Shown: positions 7,929 through 16,661 of the stretch, piece by piece
Layout of the letters: the number at the start of each line of letters is the position of its first letter
Numbering within the stretch: the first letter of the stretch is position 1
NCBI GenBank assembly: GCA_964413535.1
Contig: CAYPTB010000040.1
Span: 62,001-126,000 of the forward strand
Direction: 5' to 3'
Length of the DNA stretch: 64,000 bases
Source: CAYPTB01 sp964413535
GTDB lineage: Bacteria; Planctomycetota; UBA1135; GCA-002686595
The notes under the pieces: model-generated
What the model was told of the DNA's origin: nothing
The model's database searches: none
Seen by the model: the letters and a program-made list of their open reading frames with translations, nothing else
Position numbers and translations under genes: made by a program

Positions 7929-9959
7929 CTAGGCGCGCGCCACCTGCACGCGCGCGTCGTTGAAGCACGCGCTCTTCCCCACATCGCTCAGCGTGTCCGG
8001 CGCGAGCGCGTTCGCGGTCCTCCCGTTCAGCGTGTTGTGGCTCCACAGGCCCTTCGGGAGCACGACGACCTCGCGCCGCACGTCCTCGCTCGTCTCCAGG
8101 AGGCAGACGACTTCACCGAGCTCGTTGAAGACGCGCACGCGGTCTCCGTGAGAGAGCCCACGCGCGTGCGCGTCTACCGGGTTCATCTGGAGCGGCTCCT
8201 GCGCGCGGTGGCGTTGACCGAGGGTGGAGCTGATCGTGCGGCTCGTCGACGGCGAGAGCAGCGCGAGCGGGTACGTCGGCGTGGCGGGATCGGCGAGGAA
8301 GGCGTACAGCCCCTGTGAGGCTTCGCCCTCGAGCTCCTCGGGCACGAGGTGGATCTTCCGATCGGGCGTGCGCGGGAAGACGTCGACGAACTGGATCGGG
8401 TTCGCGCCGAACGGCGGCGCGGACAGGCCCGCGTCGTCGAGCCCGGATCGCAGCCCGGATCCGCCAGGAGCGCTCGCCAGCACGCGCGCGCGGTGTTCTG
8501 CGGGCGTCCTGGGATCGCCGGGCTGGCCGAGGCCGAGTCGCTCGCACAGCTCGCCGAACACTTCGGCGTTCGAGCGCGATTCGCCCACGCGGTCGATCAC
8601 GGGCAGCACGTCCTGGATCGCGAAGCCGCCGTAGGACGTCGACAGGTCGTCGTGCTCGAGGAACGTCGTCGCCGGCAGCAGCACGTCCGCGTAGAGCGCG
8701 CTGTCGGTCATGACCTGGTCGAACACGACCGTGAAGAGGTCCTCGCGCTCGAAGCCGCGCCGCACCGCCTCCTGGTTCGGCAGCGTGGCCATCGGATTGT
8801 GGTTGTAGACGAAGACGACCTCGATTCGCGGCGCGTCGAGCTCGAGCAGCGCGCGGCCCACGATGTTCTGGTTGAGCGTGCGTGTCGTCGCCGGCGGAGC
8901 GCCGACGGCGGCCGCGGCGTCGATGCCCCACGAGCCCGTGTTGCTCATGGTCATTCCGCCGCCGCGCACGCCGAAGTGCCCCGCGACGGCGGGCAGCGCG
9001 AGCACGGCCGCGACGGCCGACCCGCCGTTGCGGTTGCGCTCGAGGCCCCAGCCGCAGCGCACGACGGCCGGACGCGTGTCCGCGTAGGTTCGCGCGAACG
9101 CTTCGATCGCCTCCGCGGGGATTCCACACACCTCCGCGGCGCGCTCGGGCGTCCAAGGGGCCGCACGCCGCTCGAGCTCCGCCGCCCCCGTCGTGTGCTC
9201 GGCCAGGAAGGCCGCATCCGCACGCCCGTTCGCGAAGAGCCAGCGATGGAGCGCGAGCGCGAGGGGCAGGTCGGTGCCGGGCCGAAGCGCGAGGTGCACG
9301 TCCGCGCGCTTGGCCATGGACGTGCGCAGCGGATCTACGACGACGAGCAGCGCCCCGCGCTCCTGCGCGCGCTTGAGGATCGGGACGAGATGGATGCCCG
9401 TGGCGGCCGGGTTCGCGCCCCACACCACGACGAGCTTCGCGTGCTCGTAGTCGGTGAGCGAGACGCCGGCCATCTTCCCGTACAGGCCCATCGACGCCGC
9501 GCCCGTCGCCGCCGCGCACAGCTTGCGCTCGAGCGTCGTCGCGCCCAGGCGCCGGAAGAGCAACGCATCGTGCCCGTCCTGCGAGAGCTTGCCGTTCGAG
9601 CCCCCGTAGCACAGCGGCAGGATCGCTTCGCCGCCCGAGCGCTCGCGGGCGGAGGCCATCCTCTGCGCGACGAGGTCGAGCGCTTCGTCCCAGCTCGCGC
9701 GCCGGAACTCGCCGCGGCCCTTCACTCCGACGCGTACCGCCGGGTGCAGCAGTCGCTCGGCTCCGTACACGTGATCCGCGAAGTGACGGACCTTGCTGCA
9801 GATGAACCCCGCCGTCAGCGGATGATCGTGCGTGCCATCGATGGACGTCACGCGTCCCGCTTCGACCTCGACCGCGAGGCTGCACCCGTCGGGACAGTCG
9901 AGGGGACACGCGGTGCGCAGCGTCCGAGCCGTTCGCGACCGTTCCCGAGATCGTTCCAT
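7929..9959 (-). CDS. Molybdopterin-dependent oxidoreductase
   Basis: A 676-residue protein of the DMSO-reductase superfamily. The N-terminus carries a [4Fe-4S] ligand set: Cys18, Cys22 and Cys26 (ACPLDCPDGC) and Cys54 (GFICSK). Central segments VVVWGANPAATGIH and NPMATLPNQEAVRRGF are typical of Mo-bis-MGD cofactor binding, and so is the C-terminal MNPVDAHARGLSHGDRVRVF domain. No Tat signal is evident, so a cytoplasmic location is likely. The reaction is unknown; assimilatory or formate-dehydrogenase-like members share this shorter layout. I chose the ATG at 9959 rather than 9977. It is the sole gene on its transcript as far as visible. Confidence 0.85.
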   Translation of the reverse strand: MERSRERSRTARTLRTACPLDCPDGCSLAVEVEAGRVTSIDGTHDHPLTAGFICSKVRHFADHVYGAERLLHPAVRVGVKGRGEFRRASWDEALDLVAQRMASARERSGGEAILPLCYGGSNGKLSQDGHDALLFRRLGATTLERKLCAAATGAASMGLYGKMAGVSLTDYEHAKLVVVWGANPAATGIHLVPILKRAQERGALLVVVDPLRTSMAKRADVHLALRPGTDLPLALALHRWLFANGRADAAFLAEHTTGAAELERRAAPWTPERAAEVCGIPAEAIEAFARTYADTRPAVVRCGWGLERNRNGGSAVAAVLALPAVAGHFGVRGGGMTMSNTGSWGIDAAAAVGAPPATTRTLNQNIVGRALLELDAPRIEVVFVYNHNPMATLPNQEAVRRGFEREDLFTVVFDQVMTDSALYADVLLPATTFLEHDDLSTSYGGFAIQDVLPVIDRVGESRSNAEVFGELCERLGLGQPGDPRTPAEHRARVLASAPGGSGLRSGLDDAGLSAPPFGANPIQFVDVFPRTPDRKIHLVPEELEGEASQGLYAFLADPATPTYPLALLSPSTSRTISSTLGQRHRAQEPLQMNPVDAHARGLSHGDRVRVFNELGEVVCLLETSEDVRREVVVLPKGLWSHNTLNGRTANALAPDTLSDVGKSACFNDARVQVARA

Positions 9960-10028
9960 ACGGTGGGAGGATAACACCCCACGTCGAGCGCCACGCGCGC
10001 CCGCTGCCGCTCGTTCGCAGAAGACCGC

Positions 10029-11432
10029 TCAGCTCGTCCCGAAACGCGTCGCGTCGAGCGGCGTCTCGCTCGCGGGCCCCCGCACGCGGATCCAAGCGAC
10101 GAGCACGAGCGCCACGAACGCGAGTCCGAGCGCCAGTCCCCACCAAATGCCCGCGAGACCGGCGTCGGTGCGGAACGCGAGCCACCAGCCCATGGGCAGC
10201 GCGAGCGCGTAGTAGCCGATCAGGTTGAACAGGGCGACCGGACGCGTGCGCCCCATGCCGCGCAGGATGCCGCAGCCCACGACTTGCACGCCGTCGAACA
10301 CCTGGAAGGCTCCCGCGATCGGAAGAATGGCCGCCGCAGCCGCCAGCACGCCCGGCTCGCTCGTGTAGCACGTCGGCAGGACGTCCCGCAACGCGACGAA
10401 CGCGAGGGCGAACAAGGCCATCGCGCCCGCACCCAGTGCGAAGGCCGCCCATGCCGCGCGCTGCGCGCCGCCCGGATCGCCCGCTCCCAACAAGTTCCCG
10501 ACGCGCGTCGTCGCGCCGAAAGAGATCCCGAGCGGCACCATGAACGCGAGCGACGCCAGGTTGAGCGCGACTCCGTGCGCCGCGAGCTCGGTCGCGCCGA
10601 GCCAGCCGGACATGATCGTCGCGATCTGGAACGCCCACACCTCGAGGCCCATCATCAAGGCCACCGGCAGACCGTGCCCGAGGCACTCCAAGAGCCCGGC
10701 GCGCGCGAACGAGGCCCGGCTCCAGGGCACCCACGCGCCGGCTGAGAGCCGCCCGAACGCGATCCAGGCCGCCAAGGCGAAGAGCATCGACCCGCGGGTG
10801 ATGCTGGTGGCGATCCCCGATCCCACGACGCCGAGCGCGGGCGCGCCCAGGTTGCCGTAGACGATCACCCAGTTCGCGAAGGCGTTGATCCCGTTGGCCG
10901 CACTCACGACCACCAGCGCAGGCAACGTGATCGCGCGTCCTTGCAGGTACTGGCGCAGAGCCGTGAACACCAGGAAGCAGGGCGCCGAGGGGATCTGGAC
11001 GGAGACGTAGCGCTGCGCCAGCGCCGCGAGCTCCGGATCCTGTCCCAGGAGGATCAGCGCCCCTTCGGTCGCCGACCACGAGAGCGACACCGGGACGCTC
11101 ACGAGCAGGGCCAGGATCACTCCGCGCTGCAGCGCGAGGCCCGCGCGCGCGCCGTCGCCCGCTCCGTGCGCCCGCGTGATGATCGGGTCCATCCCGTACA
11201 CGATCCCGATGCCGACGAGCAGCGTGCCGGTCGTCCACGTGTTGCCGAGGCTCGTGGCCGCGATGGCCGCCTCGCCGAGGTGCCCGACCATCATCAGGTC
11301 GACGACCCCGAAGAGCATGAAGCCGACCTGCGTGATCACGACCGGCAGCGCGAGCGACGCGAGCCGCGCGAGCTCGCCGCGCAGGTTACGCGCGGGGAAG
11401 CTCCGGCTCTGAGGCTCGTTCGCGGGGGACAT
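10029..11432 (-). CDS. MATE family efflux transporter
   Basis: A 467-residue integral membrane protein with about 12 spans, the usual size for MATE (NorM-like) cation or drug antiporters. The N-terminal half contains ALPVVITQVGFMLFGVVDLMMVGHLG, a family hallmark. The second half repeats the fold (GLPVALMMGLEVWAFQIATIM). Such transporters couple export of organic cations or natural products to Na+ or H+ influx. The substrate cannot be predicted. ATG at 11432 was chosen because the family core begins ~20 residues later. It lies 69 bp upstream of the molybdopterin gene on the same strand. Confidence 0.9.
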   Translation of the reverse strand: MSPANEPQSRSFPARNLRGELARLASLALPVVITQVGFMLFGVVDLMMVGHLGEAAIAATSLGNTWTTGTLLVGIGIVYGMDPIITRAHGAGDGARAGLALQRGVILALLVSVPVSLSWSATEGALILLGQDPELAALAQRYVSVQIPSAPCFLVFTALRQYLQGRAITLPALVVVSAANGINAFANWVIVYGNLGAPALGVVGSGIATSITRGSMLFALAAWIAFGRLSAGAWVPWSRASFARAGLLECLGHGLPVALMMGLEVWAFQIATIMSGWLGATELAAHGVALNLASLAFMVPLGISFGATTRVGNLLGAGDPGGAQRAAWAAFALGAGAMALFALAFVALRDVLPTCYTSEPGVLAAAAAILPIAGAFQVFDGVQVVGCGILRGMGRTRPVALFNLIGYYALALPMGWWLAFRTDAGLAGIWWGLALGLAFVALVLVAWIRVRGPASETPLDATRFGTS

Positions 11433-11572
11433 CGGAGCGCGGGAGCTCGGCAGTGTACGGAGCCCCCCGCGCGCGCACGCCGAACGCCCCCCCGTTCTGC
11501 GCTCTCCAGTCCCGGGGTGCGTACGGAGGCGTGCGTATACCGCGTTCCACTCGAGCATGCGATGCTTCGAGC

Positions 11573-12025
11573 ATGAGCCGATCGCTCGACAGGGCACCCG
11601 ACACGACCGCGGCGGGTCTGCTCCGCGACCACATGGATCTGCGCGGGCAGATGCGCGAGGTCGAGGAATCGCTCTACCGCCTGCGAGGCGAGGGCTCCAA
11701 GCCCGGCGATCGCGACGTGCTCGTCGCGCGCTTGCGCGACCTCCGCGACGAGTTCGTCCGACACTTCGCGCGCGAAGAGGGATCGGGTCTGCTGGGGCGC
11801 GGCGACGACGGCGGCGGCCGGGTCACGGCGAAGGAGCTCTTCGGGCAGCATGAGCTCTTCCGCCGCGACCTCGCCCTCCTCGTGGCGATGGTCGAGCACG
11901 AAGCGCGTCTCTCGGCCGACCTGCTCGACCTGTGCGCGGTGAAGGTGGCCAAGCTCTTCGCCAACATCCGCTGGCACGAGGCGATCGAGTCGGGCGTGCT
12001 GAAGCGCTTCGACGTGCGCGAGTGA
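11573..12025 (+). CDS. Hemerythrin-like (HHE) domain protein
   Basis: A 150-residue helical protein with a spaced set of metal-ligand candidates in hemerythrin order: His20 (LLRDHMDLR), His64 and Glu68 (RHFAREEG), the His of GQHELFRRD (about 92) and the His of IRWHEAIES (about 136). It is more divergent than the hemerythrin at 7107-7640 and shares little sequence with it. The likely role is diiron-based sensing or storage, an inference from the fold. Its start is divergent from the MATE gene. Its stop sits inside a palindrome shared with the converging acetyltransferase gene. Confidence 0.7.
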   Translation: MSRSLDRAPDTTAAGLLRDHMDLRGQMREVEESLYRLRGEGSKPGDRDVLVARLRDLRDEFVRHFAREEGSGLLGRGDDGGGRVTAKELFGQHELFRRDLALLVAMVEHEARLSADLLDLCAVKVAKLFANIRWHEAIESGVLKRFDVRE

Positions 12026-12058
12026 GCGTCGGGAGCTCTGCGCGCCCCGGCGCTCACT
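12021..12058. terminator. Bidirectional hairpin between convergent genes
   Basis: Arms AGTGAGCG (12021-12028) and CGCTCACT (12051-12058) are perfectly complementary and enclose a 22-nt GC-rich loop. Each arm contains the stop codon of one of the two converging genes. It plausibly serves as a shared terminator, although no T-run follows. Confidence 0.4.
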
Positions 12059-12647
12059 TCGCCTTCGCGCGCAGCGCGCGGCGCAGGATCGGGCGCGCCT
12101 TCGAGCCGCGCGCGACCTCGCGGAAGCCCGCGCGCTCGAAGATGGCGGGCACGCCCACCCACGCGAAGGGCGCGGGCATGCGGCCCTCCTCCCACGGCTC
12201 CACGGGATAGGCCTCGACGATGCGCGCGCCCTTCGAGCGCGCGTGCTCCGCGGCAGCGTCGGCGAGCTTCGCGGCGAGCCCGGCGCCGCGGAACTCGCGG
12301 TCGACGAACAGGCACGTGATCGACCAGACGGCGGCGGCGTCGACGGGCTTCAGCACGCGCGAGCGCGCGAGGTAGTCGAACTCCGAGCGCGGCGCGACCG
12401 AGCACCAGCCGATCGGCCGCTCGCCCGAGTACGCGAGCACGCCCGGCTCGGCCCCACGCTCCACGATCCTCTTGAAGGCCCGCTCGTTGCGCGCCCCCTT
12501 GCCGGCGCGGAACTCCTTGGCCCCCAGGCGCCAATTCATGCACCAGCACCCGCCGCACGCCCCGCGCTCCCCGAACAGCGCCGCACAGTCGGACCAACGC
12601 TCGGCCGTCAGCGCCTGGAACGCGAGCTTCGGGATGCGTGCCGCCAC
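12054..12647 (-). CDS. GNAT family N-acetyltransferase
   Basis: A 197-residue protein. The acetyl-CoA binding region is visible as ITCLFVDREFRGAGLAAKLADAA (about residues 105-127, with the R/Q-x-x-G-x-A loop as RGAGLA). A Cys-rich N-terminal patch (CGGCWCMNWR, about 31-40) precedes a Lys/Arg-rich segment and may bind metal. This Cys-rich start recurs in a GNAT subgroup of unknown substrate. GTG at 12647 was chosen because MAARIPKLAFQALT looks like the family start. The longer frame runs into non-coding sequence. Confidence 0.75.
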   Translation of the reverse strand: MAARIPKLAFQALTAERWSDCAALFGERGACGGCWCMNWRLGAKEFRAGKGARNERAFKRIVERGAEPGVLAYSGERPIGWCSVAPRSEFDYLARSRVLKPVDAAAVWSITCLFVDREFRGAGLAAKLADAAAEHARSKGARIVEAYPVEPWEEGRMPAPFAWVGVPAIFERAGFREVARGSKARPILRRALRAKAK

Positions 12648-12722
12648 GCCGCGAGAGTACGAACCGAACGCGCGAGCGACCACGCCGTCGTCCGGTAGGC
12701 TGTGACGCGGGGAGAATGCGTC

Positions 12723-12971
12723 ATGGCGGCGAAGCAGAATCCGCAGCTCGTGTTGGCGCTCGGGACGCGAGTCGTCTTGCAAGCGTCGCGCGCGCTGGGC
12801 GGCGAGGCGGCGCCGGGGGACGAGCTGCTCGCGCAGCGCGGCATCTTCCTCTCGAAGCTCGCCTACCAGACCTACAGCGTTCAGATTCCGTCGACGGCCT
12901 GGCGCAAGCGCTGGAGGAGCTCCTGGGCCGGCTCGGAGTCGGGGGCGAGTTGGAGGAGCTTCGCGGCGTAG
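12723..12971 (+). CDS. Doubtful small ORF
   Basis: An 82-codon frame starting ATG at 12723 behind GGGGAG at about 8-bp spacing. The first ~53 residues (to about 12880) are unique. The rest is antisense to the 3' end of the octaheme gene. No domain is recognised. It may be a real small protein or a chance frame in GC-rich DNA. Confidence 0.2.
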   Translation: MAAKQNPQLVLALGTRVVLQASRALGGEAAPGDELLAQRGIFLSKLAYQTYSVQIPSTAWRKRWRSSWAGSESGASWRSFAA

Positions 12972-15181
12972 GGCAGAGCCAGCTCGGGTGATTGCTGGCG
13001 CTCGTACATCAACGCCAGAGCGTGGACCACTTCGGGCGCGCGCGGATCGAGGCGATGGGCCTCGAGCAACTCGCGCTCGGCCTCCGAGGCGCGTCCGGCC
13101 TTCTCGAGCGCGAGTCCGGCGTTGTAGTGGATGCGCGGGCGGTCCGGGAGGAGCTCCGCAGCTCGGAGCAGCGAAGCTGCGGCGTCGGGAAGTCGATTCA
13201 TCTCGGCCAGCAGGAGTCCGAGCGAGTAGTGGAGCTCGCCCTCGTCCGGCGCGTGCTCGAGGCCCGCGCGGAGCGCTCGCTCCGCCGCCAAGTTGCGCCC
13301 CGCGGCGTTGTGCAACGTCGCGAGGTTGAAGTAGGCCGGCAGGAAGTAGGGGTCGAGCTCGATCGCCTTCTCGTACTCGAGAACCGCCGCATTCGTGTCG
13401 CCGCGATCCTGCCGCAACGCTCCCAGGTTGAGGTGCGCCCAGGGCATCTCCGCGGAGACGAGCTGGGCCTCCTCCCACTCGGCGAGCGCCGCGGGGAACG
13501 CCTCGGGAGCCAGCGCCTGGAGGATGTCGGCCCGCGCGGGCGCGAGCATGCGCGCGGCCTCGGAACGCACGCTGCGCGAGGGATCCTCGAGGAGCTTCAC
13601 GAGGTCGCCGATGCGCGCGAGCGGCTCCGCGGCCTGGAAGACGCGCACGGCCGACGAGCGCACGAGCGGATCGGGATCGGCCAGGAGCGGGCGCGCCGGC
13701 TCGATCGCCGGAGGTCCGAAGCGCGCCAGGCGATCGAGCGCGGAGGCGCGCACGATGGGAGCCGCTTCGGCGTCCGACGCGAGGCGCGCGAGGTCGGGGA
13801 ACGCCGACGGATCGCCGCGATCCGCGCGCACGAAGGCGCTCGCGAAGTGCGCCTTGCGCTCGCCGCCGTACCACTCTTCGATGCGCGCTGCCGCCCACGC
13901 GGCGCCCTCGTCCGGGCCAGCGTGGCAACCGCTGCACGCGTCGGGGGTCCCGAGCGCGACGGCCAGGTCGGGACGCGGGATGCGGAACGAGTGGTCGCGG
14001 CGCGGATCGACGACCATGTAGGTGCGCTCCGGCATGTGGCAGTTCACGCACAGCGCGCCCGCGCTTCCTTCGGGGTGGAAGTGGTGCTCCGGAGCGTCGT
14101 AGACCTTCGGCGTGAGCGTCGGGAAGCGCTCGAGCGGAGCGAAGGGCGAGTGGCATTGCGCGCAGAGCGAGTTGCCCGGCGTCAGGAGCTCGAGCGAGTG
14201 CGGGTCGTGGCAATCGGTGCACGCGACGCCGCGGGCGTGCATGGCGCTCTGCGCGAAGGAGCCGAACTCGTACACCTCGCCCAGGATCTGTCCGTCCGGG
14301 TGGTAGGTGTCCACGCCGAGGAGATCGATGCGATAGTTCTCGAGGAACGGGTCTCCCGGCTGCGCGTCGAAGGTGGTCGGCGAGCGCCGCGAGTGACAGG
14401 GAGCGCACGCGTTCGTCTGGAGCTCGCGTTCGCCGCGCGCGAGGCGCGCGACGAGGCCCTTGCTCCCGTCCGGGGGCGCGTCCGCGCCGTCGTAGCCCTG
14501 CGCCCAGGCGACGTGCTCGCTGCCGGGACCGTGACAGGCCTCGCACGCGACGTCGATCTCCGCGAAGGTCGTCGCGAACGCGTCGCGCTCGAGGTCGTAG
14601 CCCTTCACGAGCCCGGTCGAGTGGCAGTCGGCGCAGAAGCCGTTCCAGTTCTGGTAACGGCCGGTCCAGTGCAGCGGATCCTCGGGCGGCAGGCGATCGT
14701 CGGGATAGAGCGAGAACCAGCGCTCGTCCTCTGTGTCCCACGCGACGGTGAGCGCTTGCAGCCATCCGCGGTCGAGCTCGAGCAGGTACTGCTGCAAGGG
14801 CTCGATGCCGAAGGTGTAGCGCACGCGGAACTCCGCCTGCTCGCCGTCTCGACCCTGGGCCTCCACCCAGAACTCGCCGTCGCGCCGGAAGAAGCGCGTG
14901 AGCGCGCCGAGGTGCTCGAAGGCGACGTCGTCGAAGTCGCCGAGCACGGTCGCCTCCGTCGCCTCCTGCATCGCCAGGTCGTGCTGCGAGCCGCGCCAAG
15001 CGGCGCTCTCCTCCGCGTGGCAATCCGCACAGGCGGCCGAGGTGACGTAGCTCGCGCGGGCGGCGTCCGAGGTCCCCACCTCCCCACCCGAGCAAGCTCC
15101 CAGCGGCAGCGGGAGCACGCCGGCTGCCAGCGAGGAGAGGAGGTGAGCGAGGGGGAGCCGTGCGGGGAGTGCGGCCGTCAT
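12881..15181 (-). CDS. Octaheme c-type cytochrome / HEAT / TPR lipoprotein
   Basis: A 766-residue lipoprotein. The signal ends in a lipobox (LPLGAC, Cys30). Eight CxxCH haem motifs follow between about residue 51 and residue 420: CADCH, CADCH, CEACH, CAPCH, CTDCH, CAQCH, CVNCH and CSGCH. Residues about 455-570 are HEAT-like helical repeats (LLADPDPLVRSSAVRVFQ), and about 590-760 are TPR repeats (LNLGALRQDRGDTNAAVLEYEKA and others). The likely role is periplasmic or surface electron transfer with a protein-docking tail. Related TPR-cytochromes occur widely in Planctomycetota and similar phyla, but their substrates are mostly unknown. ATG at 15181 gives the signal peptide start. It is divergent from the selenoprotein-like gene with a 162-bp shared upstream region. 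Confidence 0.88.
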   Translation of the reverse strand: MTAALPARLPLAHLLSSLAAGVLPLPLGACSGGEVGTSDAARASYVTSAACADCHAEESAAWRGSQHDLAMQEATEATVLGDFDDVAFEHLGALTRFFRRDGEFWVEAQGRDGEQAEFRVRYTFGIEPLQQYLLELDRGWLQALTVAWDTEDERWFSLYPDDRLPPEDPLHWTGRYQNWNGFCADCHSTGLVKGYDLERDAFATTFAEIDVACEACHGPGSEHVAWAQGYDGADAPPDGSKGLVARLARGERELQTNACAPCHSRRSPTTFDAQPGDPFLENYRIDLLGVDTYHPDGQILGEVYEFGSFAQSAMHARGVACTDCHDPHSLELLTPGNSLCAQCHSPFAPLERFPTLTPKVYDAPEHHFHPEGSAGALCVNCHMPERTYMVVDPRRDHSFRIPRPDLAVALGTPDACSGCHAGPDEGAAWAAARIEEWYGGERKAHFASAFVRADRGDPSAFPDLARLASDAEAAPIVRASALDRLARFGPPAIEPARPLLADPDPLVRSSAVRVFQAAEPLARIGDLVKLLEDPSRSVRSEAARMLAPARADILQALAPEAFPAALAEWEEAQLVSAEMPWAHLNLGALRQDRGDTNAAVLEYEKAIELDPYFLPAYFNLATLHNAAGRNLAAERALRAGLEHAPDEGELHYSLGLLLAEMNRLPDAAASLLRAAELLPDRPRIHYNAGLALEKAGRASEAERELLEAHRLDPRAPEVVHALALMYERQQSPELALPYAAKLLQLAPDSEPAQELLQRLRQAVDGI

Positions 15182-15343
15182 GGGGCGCGAGAGACTAATC
15201 GAACCCGGGCCCCTGGCCGTGCACGAGGAGGAGTGGTCGCGCGTTGGACGCTCGCATGCCAACATGTACGCCGTTCCCGAGTCGAACGAGGAGCCGAGTT
15301 GGCTCCTTCGTCTCGCCTCCAACCCCGAACGAGGATCGCGGTG

Positions 15344-16303
15344 ATGAATTCACTGGTGGTGGCGGGCATCCTGGCGACGGGCCTGATGCTCGGCGCGAGA
15401 GAAGCTCCGACGGTGGCGGTCGGCGACCCTGCGCCGGACTTCGAAGGGGAGTGGCTGGGCCACGAGGACGACTCGGGCAAGCTCTCCGACCTGCGGGGTC
15501 GCGTCGTCCTGATGGAGTTCTGGCGCACCTGGTGAGGCCCCTGCCATACGCTGATCCCGCAGATGAACTCCTGGCAGAAGGAGTTCGGTGCGCAGGGATT
15601 GGTCGTCGTTGGCGTGACCAACGAGCCCTCGAGCTTGGTAGAGAAGGACGTCGAAAAATCGAAATTCGAGCACCCCACGGTGATGGTCTCCGGTGAAGAG
15701 ACCGATCGCGTGTACGGGATCAAGGCTTTCCCCAGCGGATTCCTCGTCGATGCCGAGGGCGTCGTGGTGTGGGCCGGACATCCGGGAGAGCTCGACGACG
15801 ACACCCTGAAGAAGGCGCTCGGGGGAGTCGTCGTGTCTCCGCCGTTGTCGGAAGAGCACAAGGCCATCGATGAGCTGCGTCGCTCCCGCAAGTACGGCAA
15901 GGCGCATGCGGCCCTGCTGAAGGCGCTCGCCAAGTCTCCCGACGATGCCGAGTTGAAGGCGGCCGCGGATCACCTGGTCGCTCAGCTCGACCGCCGCATG
16001 CAGGGCGCGAAGCAAGCGCTCGACGCGGGCGAGTACGGGCGCGCGATGAAGCTGTACCAAGAGGTCACCGACGACTTCGCCGGCATGCCCGGCGCGGACG
16101 AGGCCAAGCCGGCGGCCGCGGCCCTCAAGAAGGACAAGGCTGCGGCGGACGACCTGGCGGCGGCGGCCAAGCTCGAGGATGCCGAGGAGAAGTGGATCGA
16201 GGGCGATCTCGAGAAAGCCCTCGACGCCTACGCGAGCATCGCCAAGAAGTACCCCGACACCCCGTCCGGCAAGCGCGCTGAGGAGATGGTCCAGCGCCAT
16301 TGA
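15344..16303 (+). CDS. Probable selenocysteine-containing TlpA/thioredoxin-like protein (in-frame UGA)
   Basis: Reading through one in-frame TGA at 15533-15535 gives a single 319-residue protein. Residues 1-20 are a signal peptide. Residues 25-150 are a TlpA/redoxin fold: VGDPAPDFEGEWL, LRGRVVLMEFWRTW, then U64-G-P-C67, and the loop AFPSGFLVD with cis-Pro at about 130. Residues 155-319 are helical, TPR-like, Lys/Ala-rich repeats. The TGA falls exactly where thioredoxins have the first cysteine of WCGPC, so it most likely encodes selenocysteine. The downstream ATG at 15563 would give a protein lacking the active site. No other stop interrupts either side. The alternative is a nonsense mutation or base error in a TGC/TGT codon. 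The likely role is periplasmic thiol/selenol redox chemistry. Confidence 0.75.
15565..15586 (+). promoter_or_regulatory. Candidate bacterial SECIS hairpin
   Basis: A perfect 8-bp stem, GAACTCCT (15565-15572) with AGGAGTTC (15579-15586), closes a 6-nt loop GGCAGA, entirely inside the coding sequence. The loop begins 37 nt after the UGA. Bacterial SECIS elements are short hairpins just downstream of UGA, with a small apical loop that has a G near its 5' side, and this one fits. It sits at the far end of the usual distance. A competing stem (CTGCCA 15541-15546 with TGGCAG 15572-15577) is also possible. Confidence 0.5.
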
Positions 16304-16343
16304 CCCTTTTCCGGGTCGCACGTCGAGACCGGATGGCCTCCTC

Positions 16344-16376
16344 CCGGGGTCGCACCATGCGTCGGTGCGACCCCGG
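16344..16376. terminator. Perfect 13-bp hairpin downstream of the selenoprotein-like gene
   Basis: Arms CCGGGGTCGCACC (16344-16356) and GGTGCGACCCCGG (16364-16376) with a 7-nt loop, 40 bp after the stop. A further partial copy (CCGGGTCGCAC) precedes it at about 16312. No T-tract follows, so it is a hairpin-type terminator or a short mobile palindrome. The rest of the 16304-16661 gap shows no gene. Confidence 0.45.
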
Positions 16377-16661
16377 AAGGTGACGTCCGCTCGGCTCGGT
16401 GCGGTTTGGGGCGCTGAGTCGAGGGCCAGCCGGCCGCCGCGCCCACCCGTGCGAGGGAAGCTCGAAGTGCGATCTCGCGCGCTCCTCGACGCTCGAACGA
16501 ACGGTGGCGCGAGCTCGGGACGTGTCGTGTATTTCTTGTGCACACTCCGTGCGCGCGGGCTTCCCGATCCAAAGGACGAGCGCAACATGGGCGGCAGCGG
16601 CGGCTAGGGCTCCATCGCCGTAGTTCCGGCCGCCCTCGACCGCTCGCCAGGAGGATTCGTG

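Noticed and set aside
7929..9959. Possible selenocysteine in the molybdopterin oxidoreductase
   Set aside because: The reading frame is continuous with no in-frame TGA.
8113..11238. A 1041-codon minus-strand open frame
   Set aside because: It is an Arg-rich shadow of the molybdopterin oxidoreductase and MATE genes in another frame, a usual artefact of high GC.
12992..15535. An 847-codon plus-strand open frame
   Set aside because: Antisense to the octaheme cytochrome; only its last 64 codons, from 15344, are real as the N-terminus of the selenoprotein-like gene.
15563..16303. Reading the thioredoxin-like gene as starting at ATG 15563
   Set aside because: This would lack the signal peptide and the active-site motif, and the upstream frame encodes exactly the missing part.
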